Assembly (NCBI GenBank): GCA_946481605.1
Contig: CAMLPA010000154.1
Coordinates: 1-7,460, forward strand
Direction of reading: 5' to 3'
DNA: 7,460 bases
Origin: an uncultured Flavihumibacter sp.
GTDB taxonomy: Bacteria > Bacteroidota > Bacteroidia > Chitinophagales > Chitinophagaceae
Part shown: positions 5,756-7,460 of the stretch, piece after piece
Layout: every line of letters starts with the position of its first letter
Numbering within the stretch: the first letter of the stretch is position 1
Notes under the pieces: generated by a model
Told to the model about the DNA's origin: nothing
Databases searched by the model: none
The model's input: only the letters and a program-made list of their open reading frames with translations
Made by a program: the position numbers and the translations under genes

Positions 5756-7423
5756 ATGAAGGAAAACACGACCACAAAGGAAAACGCCGTAAGCTGGCTG
5801 CGCATTCATCCCTCCGATAATGTGCTGGTGGCGCTGAGCGATTTACAGAAAGATACCATCATTGATACAGGGGCATCTGCCGTGCTGCTCAAAGAAGTGA
5901 TTCCCGCAAAACACAAAGTGTTTGAACACGATATGGAACCCGGCAGCGAAATACGGATGTATGGGGTGCTGGTGGGCAAAACAACGATGTTCGCACCTGC
6001 CGGAACCCGCATGACCACCGAAAATACCAGGCACGCCGCTGAACCATTCGCTTACCGTGGATTTGTGAAGGAATGGAAAAAGCCCGATGTGTCGAAGTTT
6101 GCCGGTCGTACTTTCAATGGACACCTCCGTTCCGATGGACGGGTGGGTACTGCCAATTACTGGTTGTTTGTGCCGATGGTATTTTGCGAGAACCGTAACC
6201 TGGATGTGATCAGGGAAGCATTGCTCAATGAACTCGGCTATGCGAAAACGGATAAGTATAAGCGTTATGCGAAGGAACTGGCCGCCGCGGTAAGGGATGG
6301 AAAAGATATTTCATCCATCAGCCTGGAACCTTCCGCTGTTCCTACCCACGAACGGCTTTTCCCTAACGTAGATGGGATCAAGTTCCTGAACCATTCCGGC
6401 GGTTGCGGCGGCACAAGGCAGGACGCGGCTACTTTAGGCGCATTGCTGGCCGCTTATGCCGATCATCCCAATGTGGGCGGCATCACCGTAATGAGCCTGG
6501 GTTGCCAGCACCTGCAAACGGATGAGTTTGTAAACGATCTTAAAAAAAGAAATCCCGCTTTCGATAAACCTATTTTGTTTTTTGAACAACAGCAGTCGCG
6601 GAGTGAGGAACAACTGCTGAAAGATGCCATCCGCCAGACTTTCACCGGGTTGGCCACTATCAATCAATACAAAAGAACACCTGCTCCGCTCAGTGCTTTG
6701 TGCCTGGGCGTAAAGTGCGGGGGCAGCGATGGGTTCAGTGGTATCTCTGCCAATCCCGCGGTAGGTTATGCAGCCGATTTACTCGTGGCCCTGGGTGGGA
6801 AAGTACTGCTTGCCGAGTTCCCCGAACTCTGCGGCGCCGAGCAGGAAATGCTGGACCGTTGTACCGATGCCGCTTCCGCTGAAAAGTTCATCCGCCTTAT
6901 GACGGAATACAACCACCAGGCCGAACTCGCCGGATCCGGTTTCCACATGAACCCATCGCCTGGAAATATTAAAGATGGATTGATTACCGATGCGATTAAA
7001 TCTACAGGTGCAGCACGGAAAGGCGGAAGTTCGCCTGTTGTGGATGTGCTTGATTATACCGAACCCGCTACCAAACCCGGACTCAGCCTCGTGTGTACAC
7101 CCGGCAACGATGTGGAGGCCACCACCGGCAAAGCCGCTTCCGGGGCAACGTTGATTTTATTCACCACCGGCCTGGGAACGCCTACAGGCAATCCTGTAGC
7201 GCCAACCATTAAAGTGGCCACCAACTCAGCACTCGCGGACCGTATGGCAGATATCATCGATATCGATACCGGCGCCGTCATTCGTGGTGAAAAATCCATA
7301 GAAGCAATGGGGGAGGAGATACTTGAATATTGTATCCGCGCCGCCAGTGGTGAAGTGATTCCAAAAGCCGTTGAACTCGGTCAGGATGATTTCATTCCGT
7401 GGAAGCGTGGCGTTAGTTTGTAG
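5756..7423 (+). CDS. uxaA: Altronate dehydratase (UxaA), one-chain form
   Basis: A cytoplasmic metal-dependent lyase that dehydrates D-altronate to 2-keto-3-deoxygluconate in the galacturonate branch of hexuronate catabolism. The protein has 555 residues, longer than the roughly 495 of E. coli UxaA. An N-terminal SAF domain (about 14-90, starting LRIHPSDNVLVALSDL, with KHK at 53-55 region) precedes the catalytic UxaA/GarD domain. Conserved blocks are GRVGTANYW (128-136), NHSGGCGGT (212-220), VMSLGCQ (245-251), CLGVKCGGSDGFSG (316-329), FPELCGAEQ (355-363), TTGLGTPTGNP (470-480) and the terminal FIPWKRGVSL. Cys-rich blocks are likely metal or active-site segments by family analogy. ATG 5756 was chosen over 5699 because the family homology begins shortly after it and the intervening 19 residues are rich in Arg, Phe and Cys without domain character. 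GarD or a sulfolactate lyase are less likely alternatives given the overall match. It is divergent from the AraC regulator; no uxaB or uxaC is in the window. Confidence 0.93.
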   Translation: MKENTTTKENAVSWLRIHPSDNVLVALSDLQKDTIIDTGASAVLLKEVIPAKHKVFEHDMEPGSEIRMYGVLVGKTTMFAPAGTRMTTENTRHAAEPFAYRGFVKEWKKPDVSKFAGRTFNGHLRSDGRVGTANYWLFVPMVFCENRNLDVIREALLNELGYAKTDKYKRYAKELAAAVRDGKDISSISLEPSAVPTHERLFPNVDGIKFLNHSGGCGGTRQDAATLGALLAAYADHPNVGGITVMSLGCQHLQTDEFVNDLKKRNPAFDKPILFFEQQQSRSEEQLLKDAIRQTFTGLATINQYKRTPAPLSALCLGVKCGGSDGFSGISANPAVGYAADLLVALGGKVLLAEFPELCGAEQEMLDRCTDAASAEKFIRLMTEYNHQAELAGSGFHMNPSPGNIKDGLITDAIKSTGAARKGGSSPVVDVLDYTEPATKPGLSLVCTPGNDVEATTGKAASGATLILFTTGLGTPTGNPVAPTIKVATNSALADRMADIIDIDTGAVIRGEKSIEAMGEEILEYCIRAASGEVIPKAVELGQDDFIPWKRGVSL

Positions 7424-7460
7424 CCAGTAATTTTTTAACCGCTTTTTTCTTCAGCACTTT
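7413..7460 (-). CDS. Possible 3' end of a convergent gene
   Basis: The minus strand is open from the right edge to a TAA at 7413-7415, reading KVLKKKAVKKLLATN, which would overlap the end of uxaA by 11 bp. Another minus frame reads SAEEKSG and stops at 7435-7437, leaving an 11-bp gap to uxaA. Either could be the tail of a convergent gene; the fragment is too short to decide, and it might be non-coding. Confidence 0.2.
   Translation of the reverse strand, partial: KVLKKKAVKKLLATN

Noticed and set aside
5699..5758. The upstream ATG at 5699 as the start of uxaA
   Set aside because: The added 19 residues have no family resemblance and would overlap the best promoter-like element; the ATG at 5756 fits the family start better.
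5596..5809. Two short minus-strand frames across the araC/uxaA intergenic region
   Set aside because: They overlap the start of uxaA and the regulatory region, and their sequences have no signal, domain or initiation context.

Overview
The window looks chromosomal and comes from a Bacteroidota genome, most likely Chitinophagaceae-like. The evidence is a GLPGLI-family protein (a Bacteroidota family) next to an outer-membrane barrel protein with an N-terminal carboxypeptidase-like regulatory domain, the absence of strong Shine-Dalgarno sequences, and promoter-like TAnnTTTG-type elements. The genus is inferred by eye, not from a search.

Layout. Positions 1-192 (+) hold the 3' end of a TesA-type SGNH arylesterase. 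Convergent with it, 204-698 (-) encodes a small multi-span membrane protein. The centre, 811-4602 (-), is a three-gene envelope module in transcription order: a small secreted six-cysteine protein (4297-4602), a GLPGLI protein (3506-4234), and a large TonB-receptor-like outer-membrane barrel (811-3501) that starts at or inside the end of the GLPGLI gene. Upstream of the module on the same strand is a cupin-AraC regulator (4693-5562). Divergent from it is a full-length one-chain altronate dehydratase, uxaA (5756-7423, +). The last bases probably carry the tail of a convergent gene.

How it fits together. The AraC regulator and uxaA share a 193-bp divergent intergenic region with repeated GCTGAA motifs and an 11-bp palindrome. 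This suggests that the regulator controls hexuronate (altronate) catabolism. The envelope module appears separate: it is clearly more AT-rich than uxaA in sampled lines. Its small Cys-rich gene is bracketed by an exact 13-bp inverted repeat (TTGTTGCCGGCAG / CTGCCGGCAACAA), one copy in each flanking intergenic gap.

The part most worth a second look is this module: a secreted Cys-rich small protein, a GLPGLI protein and an outer-membrane barrel, with the inverted repeat around the small gene. Its function cannot be read from the sequence. No rRNA, tRNA, CRISPR array or transposase is visible, and no stretch over 300 bases lacks a gene.
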